NCBI GenBank assembly: GCA_013397935.1 | Contig: VZRN01005169.1 | Span: 3,032,570 to 3,096,569 of the forward strand | Reading direction: 5' to 3' | Length of the DNA stretch: 64,000 nt | Origin: Dasyornis broadbenti | Taxonomy: Eukaryota > Chordata > Aves > Passeriformes > Dasyornithidae | In this document: positions 1-12,450 of the stretch, one piece after another | How positions within the stretch are numbered: the stretch's first letter is position 1 | How the letters are laid out: every line of letters starts with the position of its first letter | The notes under the pieces: generated by a model | Told to the model about the DNA's origin: nothing | Databases searched by the model: none | Seen by the model: the letters and a program-made list of their open reading frames with translations, nothing else | Program-made: the position numbers and the translations under genes

Positions 1-37
1 AGGGAAGGGAAGGGAAGGGAAGGGAAGGGAAGGGGAA
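1..37. repeat. (GGGAA)n pentanucleotide microsatellite
   Basis: About seven tandem copies of a GGGAA unit open the window, the last slightly altered, so the array probably continues to the left. The same unit recurs at 37653-37694. Confidence 0.95.
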
Positions 38-3000
38 TCTCCATCATAAACCTCAATTGCCATTTTCATGACTTTCAGGTGAGATGCAAGTAGCAAGCCT
101 CTCACATTGTTTCCCCAGGGCATCAGGACCATTCCTCCCCAGTTCTGCTGTGAGAAACTAACCTGATCCCAGCAGCACAGCAGAAGGGGAATCAGGGACC
201 CCACTTCTCTCTCTCCAAGGCAGTCCAGTCCTCTCTGCTTTTAAGCTCTGATTCCTCTGCTCCCTCACTGGCAGCTGCCTGCCTGGTAGCCTGAACTGGG
301 GAGGCCAAACTGAGGTTGAGGTCAGGTAAAGCCGAAAACAGAGAATTCTCCCTCCCTGGCTGCAAGGTTGCTCTCAAAAGTCAGGCAGCCAGCAAGTCAG
401 AATCTTCCATCCAATCCTCCCAAAAGAAGTTTGTTAGATAATTCCTTCCCAAGCAAAAGACAGCCTTTTTTCTGTGTTATAAATCCTGTGAAGTAGGTTT
501 TACTTTTCCTCTTCACATGATCCACAATACCAAGAATACCACCACCATCAAGAAAAATTTATTAATGAGGCATTTTTCCCCCTGCATTAGAAAAATAATT
601 AATTCTTTCTGGCCCAATCAGTAGGAAAATGTCATTCAGTGTAAATAAGGTTGTCATTACTGCTTACCAAGAGATACGATTCCTTTAGACACAAATATAT
701 TTAGTCTGCAAAAAGTTCACGGAAATTGAAATGCGATTCCATCAAACAGAAGTAGAGATATATTTTCATAGCCTTTTCCAGGACACCTAATTCTTATGCA
801 TGTCCTTCTCTGACAGATAGCTCTTTAATAATGACACCCTATTACCTGTGTTCATGGCTCTAGGTTTGTTTTTTTTTTTTCCTTTTGCCTACCCTACTCA
901 TTAATAAATGTCTTACTACTTTTAGTTAGCATGCCAGTGCCAGCACAGGGAAAAGAATCTGGATTGCCATCTGTCTGCTGTACTTACAGAGGAATCATTA
1001 ACTAATTTCCAGCTGCAAATTTCTACCTACTAATAATGTTCCAGCCACAAGGAAATAAGACTGAATTTATGATTTCAGCCTGAATCTCTGAGAATAATAA
1101 TGGTAAAACAAAATAACATTTTTGATACCAAGGAGTTCTGATGTATTCTTTGAAATATAAAAGAATTGTTCTGATTTAGGCTCTTTCAGGGCAGACCTGA
1201 TGGTTAAGCACAAAATGGAGAATTTGTTGGGCTTTCCCACTCCGGTCTTCCAGGTGCCAAAAAGAAAATAAAAAAAAAAAAAAAAGCTGCTATATCATGA
1301 ATACTTGCTTCTCTGCGACAGGATATTAACTGTCAGCCAAGCAGCCCATCAGATAGCTTGGCTTGCCGTCTCTGGGCCAGGAATTAAGATTCCTACGGCC
1401 CTTAGTCAGCATTGCTACCAGGGAAGGCAGAGAGAGCCCTCCCCATTGCCAAGACAGTAGCAGTGCTGGTGAGCTCGTCCCTGACAGAAGTCACTCTTTG
1501 CATATCTTCCACCCATCAGTCTGGGAATTAAGAGATAAGGAGCATTTCCGTACATAAATAACCTCTGAGCTGTCTTTGAAAATAGAGCTCGGCGTTTTTC
1601 AGCTTACCACTGGCGATGGCATTCCTGCTTATGCAAGACTTGTTCATCACAGCCCTGACTCAACCTTGCAAGAAGAATGAAGGCCACCCCCGACCCCCTT
1701 GCTGCCAGGGTGACTGGATCCCCAGGGCAGAAACCTGCCCTGCTCCTCCCTCTCCCAGCAAAATGCAGAAAAGTCGGCATTTTCTGCCTTCCCCAGGGGG
1801 CTGAGGCTGCTCCCTAAGGATGGGTAATTCCACCTGTAGGATCAGCCAGATCTGCCCATGCTGGTTGAAAAAAATCTCCATTCCCATCTGGCATGTCACA
1901 GTTCCCCCTGTCCCGCCAGTGTTTCCTTCTTCCATCGTCTGACTGCAGAGACCCTTGTCTGCTCCAGCCTAGAAAACACCTGCTGTTTATGCTGCCTGCA
2001 CCAACCTCACTCAGCAAGATCCTACATGGATGGTTTGGCCAGCAGATCATATGGGGCTGTCACCAAAGCAAGCAGGACAAAGACATGGCAGCCTGCTGGC
2101 CCCTTGCAGCTGCCTGCACCCGTGATGATCCCCTGGGATGCTGGGGGAGCCCTGGGGTGCTCTGTGGAGTCAGGAGGGCATGGAGGGAGAAGCACAAGGT
2201 ACTGTCTGCTGCGGCTTTGAGTGTGCAGTGGTCACACTGTGGCAGCAAGATGCAGACCCATGCTGGAACTGTAAGGAGAAATTTTGGCACAGAGGTTGCC
2301 AAATCCCTTTCCATAGCCCTCCCATAAACCCTCTCTCCCTCCCCTGGTGCACATCCCCAGATCCCTTTTCTGGATGTAGAGAGGCAAAAGGAAAGATTCC
2401 AGCATATTTTCTTTCAGTTAGAATATCCTGCTACACGTGGAAAAATGCAGTGTACTTAGAGCACCATTCCACCTCCTCCTTATCACAGCCCTGTGGCACT
2501 TGCACGGAGAACCAGCAAGAAAGCCCAGAGAAAAGGACCTAATCTGCAATTCTGCAAACTGGCTGAGGACAACGGCCAGAGAGACACCGATATCTTATCT
2601 CTCTTTGATTCCCCCCGGCTGTTTCCAGGATGTCACTCACAAAGTAGCTGTTACCCCCAAAAGTGCTGGAGGTCATATTCTGATCTCTCTTGTTTCTCAT
2701 CTACACCCAGCTCCGCTGGCTGCGAGGCAGATGGTCCCACATCATGCTGAGAGCAGCACCCCAAATCCCCTCACACCCCTGGCCAGGTCACACATTCCTT
2801 TCCACTACTTTGTGACCCCCAAACCCCTCCATATAAACCATTTTTTTTAAATCTCTGGACAGATGCAGTAATTTCTCCTGGTTTTTTCCCCTGCCCTGCA
2901 CTCTGGGCAAACATGGGCTCTTCAGTTGCATCACACCCTCCAGGCATTCCACCAGCTCACACTGGCCAAGGATTTTCCTCTCATTGCTGTGGCCTTCATT

Positions 3001-4019
3001 CCCTGAGACATACAGGTCTTGCCACGCCACCACAGGCCTTACCTTGAGTAAAGCAGGTGTGGGAAAATGAAATGGTTTCTCTGCTTTTTCTCTGTCCCCT
3101 CTCAAGCCTCACTGAGCTACTCCAGGGCATTGGTTTTCTGTTCTCTCCCCTTCCCACTCCATTTTGAATGGTCATTTCTGTCTAGAAAGGCCAACATACA
3201 TTATAAACCCATAGAAACTGCTTAAAACACCCACATTCATAAAAAACTAGAGCTGATCTCAGGGTAGCATATTGGGCCAAAGACAAATAATTGACCTTAA
3301 GCACTGTAGAAATCTTATCAAATATGTTCATGTTCAAAGAATTCCCAAAAATTTTCTTGCCTTGGGGAATATTAACCTTCCTGTGCTCCTGTGCTACTAC
3401 CAAAGAGATTTTTTTTCCTGACCTAAAAAGGATACTGTTTCCTCCCTGCCTCACCCTCACTCAGCCATGTTTTCCCATGCCTTCTGTTATTCTTTGGGGA
3501 AGAAGCAAGTTGGTGGAGCAGTGCTCCAACCCAGGTGCATCTCATTCAATTTCCATGTCCCAAGAGAGATATCTCGGTGAGGAACAGGAGAGGCAGTTCC
3601 CACTGGAGGATGGTTTAGCTCTTAGTTTTATTGATTTGACTCTTTCAATTCATTGACAGTGGAGGGATCAGAAGATAAACTGCTACCTCAGTGGATATTT
3701 TGTTTTCATGGCTGAAGGCACTCCAAGACCATGATGAATGATGGTGAATTTCTGTTCCAGTTTTTGATTTTGGTAAGCAAGGGAAATTTACAGTTCTATT
3801 AAAAATGAAAAATTATGTAAATAGCCATTGTCTGTAAAACAAGCAAAACGAACTATCAGGGTGCAAAATGCAGAAGCATTTATAATCTGAATTTAGACCC
3901 CACTTCTACCACTTGAAGGTAGAATTAATACTTCTCCATATCTCCCACCCAGGACTTTGAAATCCCATGACTTCAGTGAGTATTTCCAGCTCCAAATGCA
4001 GCATATTTGGGGAAAGTAT

Positions 4020-4022
<3 letters not shown>
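38..4022. other. Intergenic DNA 3' of GATA3, no gene recognised
   Basis: This is mostly unique sequence. It contains a short T run near 869-879 and an A run near 1270-1285. Several open frames of 60-144 codons overlap one another on both strands between about 1600 and 3100. None resembles a family I know, they lack splice or initiation context, and overlapping in all frames is typical of chance frames in pyrimidine-rich DNA. I see no transposon here. Confidence 0.6.

Positions 4023-4063
<41 letters not shown>
4023..4063. repeat. Poly(A) tract, 41 bases
   Basis: An uninterrupted run of 41 adenines. No retrotransposon body or processed pseudogene that I can recognise lies immediately to its left, so I treat it as a mononucleotide repeat rather than the tail of an insertion. 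Confidence 0.9.
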
Positions 4064-4065
<2 letters not shown>

Positions 4066-7000
4066 AAGTTCCCAATTTACTCCAGTAAAGCATTCCCTTC
4101 CTTACATGCAACACTGTCACAAATTTTGTTCTCCACAGTTTCCATCCCACAGAACCAGGCATTCCCAACATAGCTGAGGAACTGGACTTGGCCATGCAGG
4201 CAAAGCTATAACTATTACCATGGTGTGTTCCCAGCTAAGAACAGAAACAACATTTAGGCTTTAAAGCAATCTTGTCAGAGAGGCAGATCAAATAATGATG
4301 GCTAACACAGCAACATCTCTGCCCACAAGAGACACAACACACAGTGAGTGTTTGTGAAAAGATCTCCCACTGACTCCCAGAGATATGCATCATCACAGCC
4401 AGAGCATGGGTGGGGTGAGAAGGACAAGCCACATGAGGGTAAATACATCCAAACGTGCTATCTATCTCTTACTACCACCAACAGCCAGGATGAAAGAGCT
4501 GGAATCACGAAGTAAGGAGGAGGGGGAGGCTGAAAAAGCCTGGTGAGAAGGATAGAAAATTAGGGAGACAGACAAGATGATTGGTAGATGTTTTACAGCG
4601 TTGTTCTGAACATTTTTGGCTCTAATTCTCCAACCTGCTTTTAGGCTTTCTGCTGTTTCACAGTTCCTGAAGGCTTTTGGTAGCAGGGCTTTCCCCTGAG
4701 TTTTCTGTCCTTCAGATCACACCAAGAGCACAAGTGGGCACACACACATCTCCTGTCCATCTCACCCCAGCATGGAAAGAATAAACATTTCAAAACCACA
4801 GGCAGAGTGGGAGAGATACCAGAGGTCAATCAGCCAGGGAAACAGGTTGCAGTGGAAAGATCAGCTCATGAGTGGCATGACACAGTGAAGGATCTCCATA
4901 AATTCCCCAAAAGAATTTCACGACCTTCAACTGCAAAGTATTAATGGCGACACCATTCATTTTCCTGTCAATGTGCACTGTTCCAGTTTTCTTGAATCAT
5001 TTCTCTCTACAGCCACCAATAAAAAGGCCCCTGGAGGAGATCTTCTTCAGCAAATGGGCACCTCAGGACAGGATCTCACAGTGGACTTCTTCAGAAGGCC
5101 TGGTTTAGCTCTGCTCCTAATGAATCACGGAGAATCGCTGTCAGTAAATTTGATAGTGGAGTTCAACCAACACCAAGCACTTTGGAAAATCCCAGCCCAA
5201 AACAGTCTCAAGTGTAAGGGATGGGCTGAGAGCAGAATCAGGTGGCTCCTCCTGAAGAATCATCTTCAACCATGATGTTGGGAGGTATCTATTCGTGCTC
5301 TGCTTGAGAAAGTCAGGTCATTTGTCATGTTCTTTCACATCCTTGTGAACATCAGTTGCACCCACCTGCCATGACCATATTCACTGCCTGGAACTGAGAG
5401 ATATCTAAAGAAAACTCTGAGGTTTCTGCTGTAGATTATGATTGGGAAAGTTTTGACAATTTTTATGCTGACAAATATGGCATTCCACATCCAAAATCTT
5501 GGAAGTTCTCAGGGCCAAAAAATCTCCATGGAGAAGAAAACTAAGGACTTTTTGTTATCTTTATCCATTTCTAAATAGGGATGCAGGATCCTAAATTTAG
5601 GTCCCCACTTGAAAACAAAATTCCTGATTCAAGTGGTTTCACAAACACACTCGCATAAGAAGCCTGGGAGAAAAAAAAGTAATGCAGACCCACACTGGAA
5701 GCAGGAGATGGCCATTCCACACCTTTGTTTTGCAATCTTTACTTGTGGCTAAAAGCAAAGCCAATTAAAGTAAACAGGAATCTGGAATCTGTTGTTGACA
5801 CCAAGGCCTTGGAACAAGAATTTCAGCCAGAACTTTATACTGAATCAACATCTGAAGGCCTGTTTCAGTGGGAATTAAAAAATTAAAAAAAAAAAAAAAA
5901 AATTAAAGGAAAAAAAGTAAAATTAAAAAAATGGATTTTAAAAAAAGAGTGAGATTCATAACTTGCATGACCACCAACGGGATTCAGTAAAGCAAATATG
6001 AAAATGTAGTGGCTCAAATCACTCCCATATACAAATTCTGGAAACAAAGCATCTCCATTTCTTTCTGGACTGGATTGTCACAAGCCCTTCCCATAATCAA
6101 GCCTCAGTGGAGGCTTCTGATACAAGCTGGAGTTCTCCAATTGAATCTACTTCTGCTTCTGAACTGATCAAAGATTAAGGCATTTTCAGATCAACTCTAA
6201 CTAGTAATTTGTGTTCAGCATCCAAGCCCCCTCTATGCTTTAATCTGTTCCTTCTAACTTTAATCTAGTTAAAAACAAAGTTATTATGCCTATATGGGAT
6301 TTTTTTCTGAATTAACTAACTCAAGTAAGTCAATACAAGAGCAAGAAGTGCTTCATGTAATCCTACCTCTGCTTTATCAAAGTATTTACGTATGCTCCTG
6401 TCTTTAAGCTCAACTATAAGTGTATTTATGTGCTTTCAGGAACTGAGACATACGGTTTTAATGACATGAAATCAGAGACTTTTTCCTATCTGAAATAGCA
6501 CCTCTACCTTCCCCTGAGCATTAGAGTTTAAACAGTGAATGACTTTGATCTCAGCTACCCTTTATTTTGGTTGTGGAGTTGCAAAATGAAAACCCACATG
6601 ACAAGGCTATGCCAAACAAATTAACACATAGCTCTGCCCATCTCTGCCGAACCCCCAGCCTGTGAATATGAGACAGAGATTTAGAGTACTGTAAGTTCTA
6701 CTGAAAGTTAAAACATATTAAATAGAATAAAGTATCGCACACCTAGGCGTAGTGAGATCCTTTTTTGCTGTTTTGGTCCTTTACGAGGACATGCAGGGAA
6801 AAGAGGATGTGGAACATATCTGAGAGTGTTTCTTAAAAGGACAATTGGTGGAAAGGATCTGATGTTCTTTTCACATCCAGTGTTACCCAAAATAAAATAT
6901 ATCCCAGTCTCATGTCCAGAAGAAGTAACAAAGTCAACTGTGAAGGTAAAACTCAGAAATTATGTGTGAAATTGTGTTGAGGAGATCTCCCTCTGACTTT

Positions 7001-8220
7001 ATTTCTTATCAAGTTCCCTTCACTGTAACGAACTGGAGCATCGCGTGCCCCACTCCTGGCTATCCAACCCTCATTCACAGCCTGGCATTTCAAGTATAAG
7101 TTTTGTGAAGTCAGGCATCTGGTAGATATTAACTGTCCTGCACATTAGCTGGAAGGTGAGTTGGAGGTTGGTCTTCAACACAGTGTGCTGCATGGCGCCA
7201 GCGATTTTCTGTTGACCATGTACAACCAACAGGAGTGCCTCAACCACATCCATGGCCTCCTTTCATTCCCATCATTTCCCTCTGACTGACAGTGGATCTC
7301 ATGTTAACACAATGCTGAAAAACAATGAAACTTTAAGTTTTTTTATTTGAGGTTTTTTGTTTGTTTGTTTATTTGTTTTCTTTTTTTGGCCAGCTGAGTT
7401 TATGGCCGGATCAGTTCCCTGATCTGTATCACCAGGCAGACCCATGAACATTTGTGTAAGCACAAAGGGAATGAGTGGCTGTAGGGAAAAGGGAACTCAA
7501 AGGACCCTTCCAGTAACTCTTTCCAGCAGATTTTTCAAGAGCTATGCCAGATTAAAGCAATGACTTAATCACAGCATTAAACAGTCAGCCTTTACTCAGG
7601 CAAATTTTCCATTATCAAAGGACCGTTTGTGTTAGTGGGAAAAATTCCTATTCTCAAAGGACTCTGGAAGTGCAGTGACAAGAGCAGTGCAAGTATTTAT
7701 AAGTGTTATCCCAGAATTTGGTTTGTACTGAAAAATATGATAAATTTCATCTCGATTTAGGTTTAAAAGCCCCAGAGCTTTCACCTCTGTCCTTGTTTTA
7801 TGCACCATTCTTAGAGCAAGAAATCTACCTTTTCCAGAAGGTTTTCCCAGGGCTACTATGTACTGTGCTCTCATAGAGAAAAGAATCAGACCCATAAAAC
7901 TCTGTCACATGCTGCCGACCATCTGAGCTTCACTCTCAAAAAGCCCATCAAACACAAGGCCAACAGAAATGGGAAAGTGGCTTTTCCTTACACTCCCAAT
8001 GAAGGGTTTTGTGCCACCCCTGACAAGCCGTGTGTGTAATCCCAGGGCAAGTGTGTGTCATGGGACAAGAGGCTGTTTATGCCCCAGGACCATACACTAA
8101 ACTCAACCAAGGGGAAACTTTCCCACAACAGAGGCAGCTTTTTTGTGGAAACAACAAAACAAAAGGGAGTGCTGGGACCGGCTGCCCCCTCAATTGGAGG
8201 AGTGGAGGGTGTTGTTTCCA
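4064..8220. other. Intergenic DNA, no gene recognised
   Basis: Unique AT-leaning sequence. An A-rich low-complexity patch lies at about 5877-5950 and a T-rich one at about 7337-7388. Open frames here are short (100 codons or fewer) and unrecognised. I see no mobile element. Confidence 0.55.
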
Positions 8221-8310
8221 GCAATCCACCTGCGTGTTCATATCTGTCTCATTTGCATGCGTTTGTTTAAGCTTTTTAATTAGCAGAAGGCCAGGTCCTG
8301 ATTACATACA
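8221..8310. promoter_or_regulatory. Candidate conserved non-coding element (octamer and homeodomain sites)
   Basis: A compact cluster of good transcription-factor cores in non-repeat DNA: an E-box CACCTG at 8227-8232, a perfect octamer ATTTGCAT at 8251-8258 (POU-factor type) and TAATTAG at 8277-8283 (homeodomain type). The motifs are visible. That the segment is conserved or acts on GATA3 is inference. Confidence 0.3.
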
Positions 8311-11300
8311 CACACGGGTACTACTCAATTGATCCCGACACTGGCCCATCTTGCTGACCTTACAAACCATCTACCAACACCTTTCATTCAGCCCAGAGAC
8401 AGAAGACACATATCAGGCACATCAGAGAGTGAAGGGAGGGAGAGCAGCAGGAGTGGTTCGCCGAGGAGATAACAACAGCTCTCCTCCGTCTCTCTGCACC
8501 ACTGTGGGATGGAATGGGGCTGGGCATGACCTGGCAAGTCCTGCTGATTTGCTTCATCCCACAGATTACCCAGCAGCCCAGCATCGCTGCAGTCCCACTG
8601 CCGATCACATGATATCACCCAGCATAAATGCACTTAAATTGCTCAAGAGCCATATGCAGCCCAAGAGCCCCCATGGGTATAAAGTATCTCGCTTTCCCAT
8701 GCTGCGAGATCAGAATCAGGCGCAGTACTGGGTTAGGGAGCGGCAATAGTTGTTCCATAATTAACTCTGAAACCGGGTTCTCATTAGACCTTGCTTTTCA
8801 TAAACACCCTTCCCTCCACACATGCCTAATTTCCTACTGCTCATCAGGGAGGTTAATAGGGACTGAAGTCAGTTGCAAAACTCCCATGGGTTCCACTAAG
8901 GTGGATTCACACCCACATAAGAAAGGGCAGTGAACTGGGTGCATCTCTTTAACTATCTTTTTTTTCCTAGATATATGCACAGCACCTTGCAGTGTGAAGA
9001 GCAAGCCAGGCTGCTGCTGCCAATGAATGCTAAATACACGTCACGGTGACACTCTGAAAGGGCAGGATATTATATCACCCTCCACATTGTGCAGAGTGTT
9101 TGCTCACTGTCAGCTCCATTCAAAACTACTGTCACATCTCTCTTGCATTTTTTTTTTTTTTGGTCGCTCACTGCTGTTGTTCCTTGGGCATATGCATGCT
9201 CCCTCATTTATTCATGGTGCCCTGTATCTGCAAAACAATGAATTCGGACAGGTGTCTTGTCCCATACAGAGCAGACCTTCTCTTACATGTCAGGATCAGG
9301 CTCATCTTATCTTGCTCTGAAATGGGAGTTTTGCCAAAGCAAAGAGACCAGGAAGGACAGATGCAGCTAAACTGGAGGTGAGAAATTGGGAGGAATGGGG
9401 GCAGGATGCAGAGTGGAGCTCCTCTCCAGGGAGATAACTCCAGCTCCAGTTCCTTTTTGGGTGTGGAATTAATGTCACCATTGAAGAAAAGGTAGGCACT
9501 TCATTTGTCACCCTGAGTATCTGAACTGGGTGGATCTCAGCCCCCTGTTGCAACAAGACGCTCTTCTCCCAAAGGTGCCTGTTCCTCACATCTGCCTGGG
9601 GAAGGTCCTACAACCCATCTGGTTTACCCCAGCTGTCTAAAATCAACCTGCTTAACATCATCTGCATCCCACCCCTGGTGCCTGCCCAGTGGCAGGATGC
9701 TACCCACAGGCAGGGAGGAGCAGAGGTCAAGGAGATGGCAGTTACACTCCTAGTGCCTCTCTCCCTCCATTCTAGCCAGAAAATCCACACCCTGTTTCAT
9801 CTGCTCACCAAGGGGGAGATTATATTTTTAAGCCTCTTGAAAATTAATTAACTGTTCACAAACTGAGCAAGTTTTACCTGAGGGATGGCATCTTAGCTGA
9901 TTTCCAGCCTAAGAACCAGTGAAAGAGGTCAACAAACAGTTTGAGAGCTCAGCACAATGCAGGAATGTGCTGATGAATGGAGAGAGATATCCAAGGCCAC
10001 ATTTCCAAGTCCTTTGGTTGCTCATCTCGTGGCCGCAGAAGAGAAAAAGACCTTGCCTCACTGCAGTCACTCATGATGTCTCTCCACTCACTAGGTTTTG
10101 GGACTTTCAGATGATTCCATCTTTCATTTCTCCATCTTGTGAGGAGCCTTTCTCCCTCTCCACCTCCACTGCTCTCCACCTTAGCCCCTCTCCTTTCCAG
10201 CTGCCTCCTTCCCATTGGCCTGAAAACCAACCACAAAAATGCGAGGAAATTTTCTGCACCTAGGTGGTGATGAGCAGCGCAGCCAAGCGATTGCCTGGCT
10301 GTGGAGGGTAGAAATGCAATTGTAGAGAGGCTTCCCCATTCCTCCTGCCAAAAGAGTGAAAGGCAAAATTAGAGATCAAGCTCAGAGCAATTAAATCCTC
10401 TGGCCAGTTTCAGCAGATGTCAGCAAGGCATCATCCCAGCTGGGGACGTGACAGAGGTGAAAGAGCTGTTTTGGCCAGCAGTCCAGTGTGCAGAGGGAGG
10501 ATGATCTACTCACCAACACAAAGTACTCAACAAGGACAGAGAGGAAGAAAAACCAGAGATGAAATGACATGCCCCAGGCCATATGGAGAGCAAGTGGCAG
10601 AACCCTGCAATGCGCCAGGAGCTGCTGTACAGTCACTTCAAGCCTCCCTGACACCCTCCAGGAAGTCAGCTGGGGATTCCCAGCAGTGCTGCTCCTGCAG
10701 ACCTCGGGGACTTCTTGGCTCTAGACCCCCAGGCCAAGCATCTCACTGTGGGATGTTGCGGCAGCCATGCGCATGTGTGTTTTTATTGGGCACAGTGAAG
10801 TTTCTGTCTCCAATACATCTCCAAATTATTCAGTCAAGCAAGGGTGGCAGAACTCTTTGCATTTACAAGGAAATAACTGTGGCATTTAACTTGTGATAGG
10901 AACAATTGCTTGGCAAGAAGAGATTCTCCTTTTTTGTTGAACCAGACCTAAGGTGGTTCATTAGCTGTGCTCCACAGGTCAGCCCAGGACCAGCTTTATG
11001 GAAAACTGGCAGACTTGGAAACGGGTCCCAGCATGTGTGTGAGGATTCCTTTGGACCAGGAATCTCCAGCTGGGGGGTAGCCCCATGGCCAGCTGTCTGC
11101 CACCCCTGCCAGCTCTCACCTGCCTTGGCAGGAAAACCTGCCGAGAAATGCCACAATTTCCAGCCAGTATCACACCCAAAGGGCCATCAGGACTAGTCAG
11201 GGCAAGTCAGAGCAACCCTAAGGCTGTTTGATGGCATGTTCGCTGAGTCCCTCCACAGTGCAGGGGCACAAGAAGGCAGAGGGTGGTTTAAAGCACCCCT

Positions 11301-11699
11301 GTAGTGGGCTAACTCTGGACTGTGGCACTAGGGTGTATGCACATTTGTGTGTGTGAGTGAAGGTATCAATGTGAAAAATGGCTGATATACGTGAATGAGT
11401 TCAGAGCCAACATTACAGCTTCGGGGGAGCCAATCCAACATTGTTACTCATCTAATTCCAAAGAGCAGTTATTCCTTTTAGTCTAAGTTTTATTTTTATT
11501 TCAAATGTGATGTGGTTATAAACTCATTCCCTTGTATAATTTTGCTTTCCAAGTTAATTACAAGATGTTCTAATTAATTATATTTAATGATTAACGTACA
11601 AACTCACAAGGAATGAACATAGCTTAGAGAACATTTGCTCTCAAAAGATATGTCTAGACTAGTTTGGTTTATCAGGAAAAGGTTGAAAAAATTAAAATG

Positions 11700-11735
11700 A
11701 GAGAGAGCCAGGGAGAGAGAGAGAGAGAGAGAGAG
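11700..11735. repeat. (GA)n microsatellite
   Basis: A near-perfect GA dinucleotide array of about 12 units at 11712-11735, preceded by an interrupted copy. Confidence 0.9.
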
Positions 11736-12382
11736 CAAAAATACACTGTGTAAGAAAAAATAACAATAAAAAAAAGAAATCAAATTATGTCCAAACGAGA
11801 GCATATTTTTCTTTGGAGTTCAAACACCACCTTTAACCATCTCCCCACCCAGGATCTGATTACTTTTAATGGGACTCTGCTTGTGATTTAAGTTGTTGTT
11901 CATTTGTACAGTAATTAAGTTGAGTTGAGTTGGTGTCTATTACATCATGGTTTATATTATGAATTCACACTGCAATTATGTGCGTGTGTGCAAGGGTAAG
12001 TGAGCAGAAAAAGGACCTTCTAGTTAAGATCACAACCGATAACTCTGGCAGGCTGGGCTTAGCCAAGCTCTGCCCCTCTCTTCTTCTCCAGCCTTAACCG
12101 TGTCACCTCCAGACATCCAAATGACACAGGAGTGGGGACTTTGCCTCCAGACATCCTAGTAACTCACACACCAGAGTGAAATGCCCATGAGGAAGCAGGA
12201 TCCTGAGAAGAGGCTGTGAGGCTGATCCTTCACCCCTCGGGCCAGAAGACTGCTGACTCCTGGGCGCTCATCACTGAGCAGCCATGTGTCTTAAGCCCAA
12301 CAGGACCATGGTTTTAATCAGGGTCTCCATTGCCACAGGAATCGGGGGTTAAAACACGTTGCATCGACCCAGTGACAAAGAA

Positions 12383-12450
12383 TGCACATACATATCTATT
12401 ACACACACATCTGTGATACACACACACATCACATCTGCGTGTATAATAGA
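12383..12450. repeat. Interrupted (CA)n/(TG)n microsatellite
   Basis: Several short CA arrays separated by imperfect spacers. This looks like an old, decayed dinucleotide repeat. Confidence 0.75.

Noticed and set aside
1893..2542. Overlapping plus-strand frames of 120-144 codons as small genes
   Set aside because: All three frames are open together, which indicates low stop density from base composition rather than selection.
4023..4063. Poly(A) run as the tail of a processed pseudogene
   Set aside because: No recognisable coding or transcript-derived sequence lies immediately upstream, and no target-site duplication was seen.
10417..10896. 159-codon plus-strand open frame as a gene
   Set aside because: No domain or family resemblance, overlapping open frames on the other strand, and no promoter or splice context.
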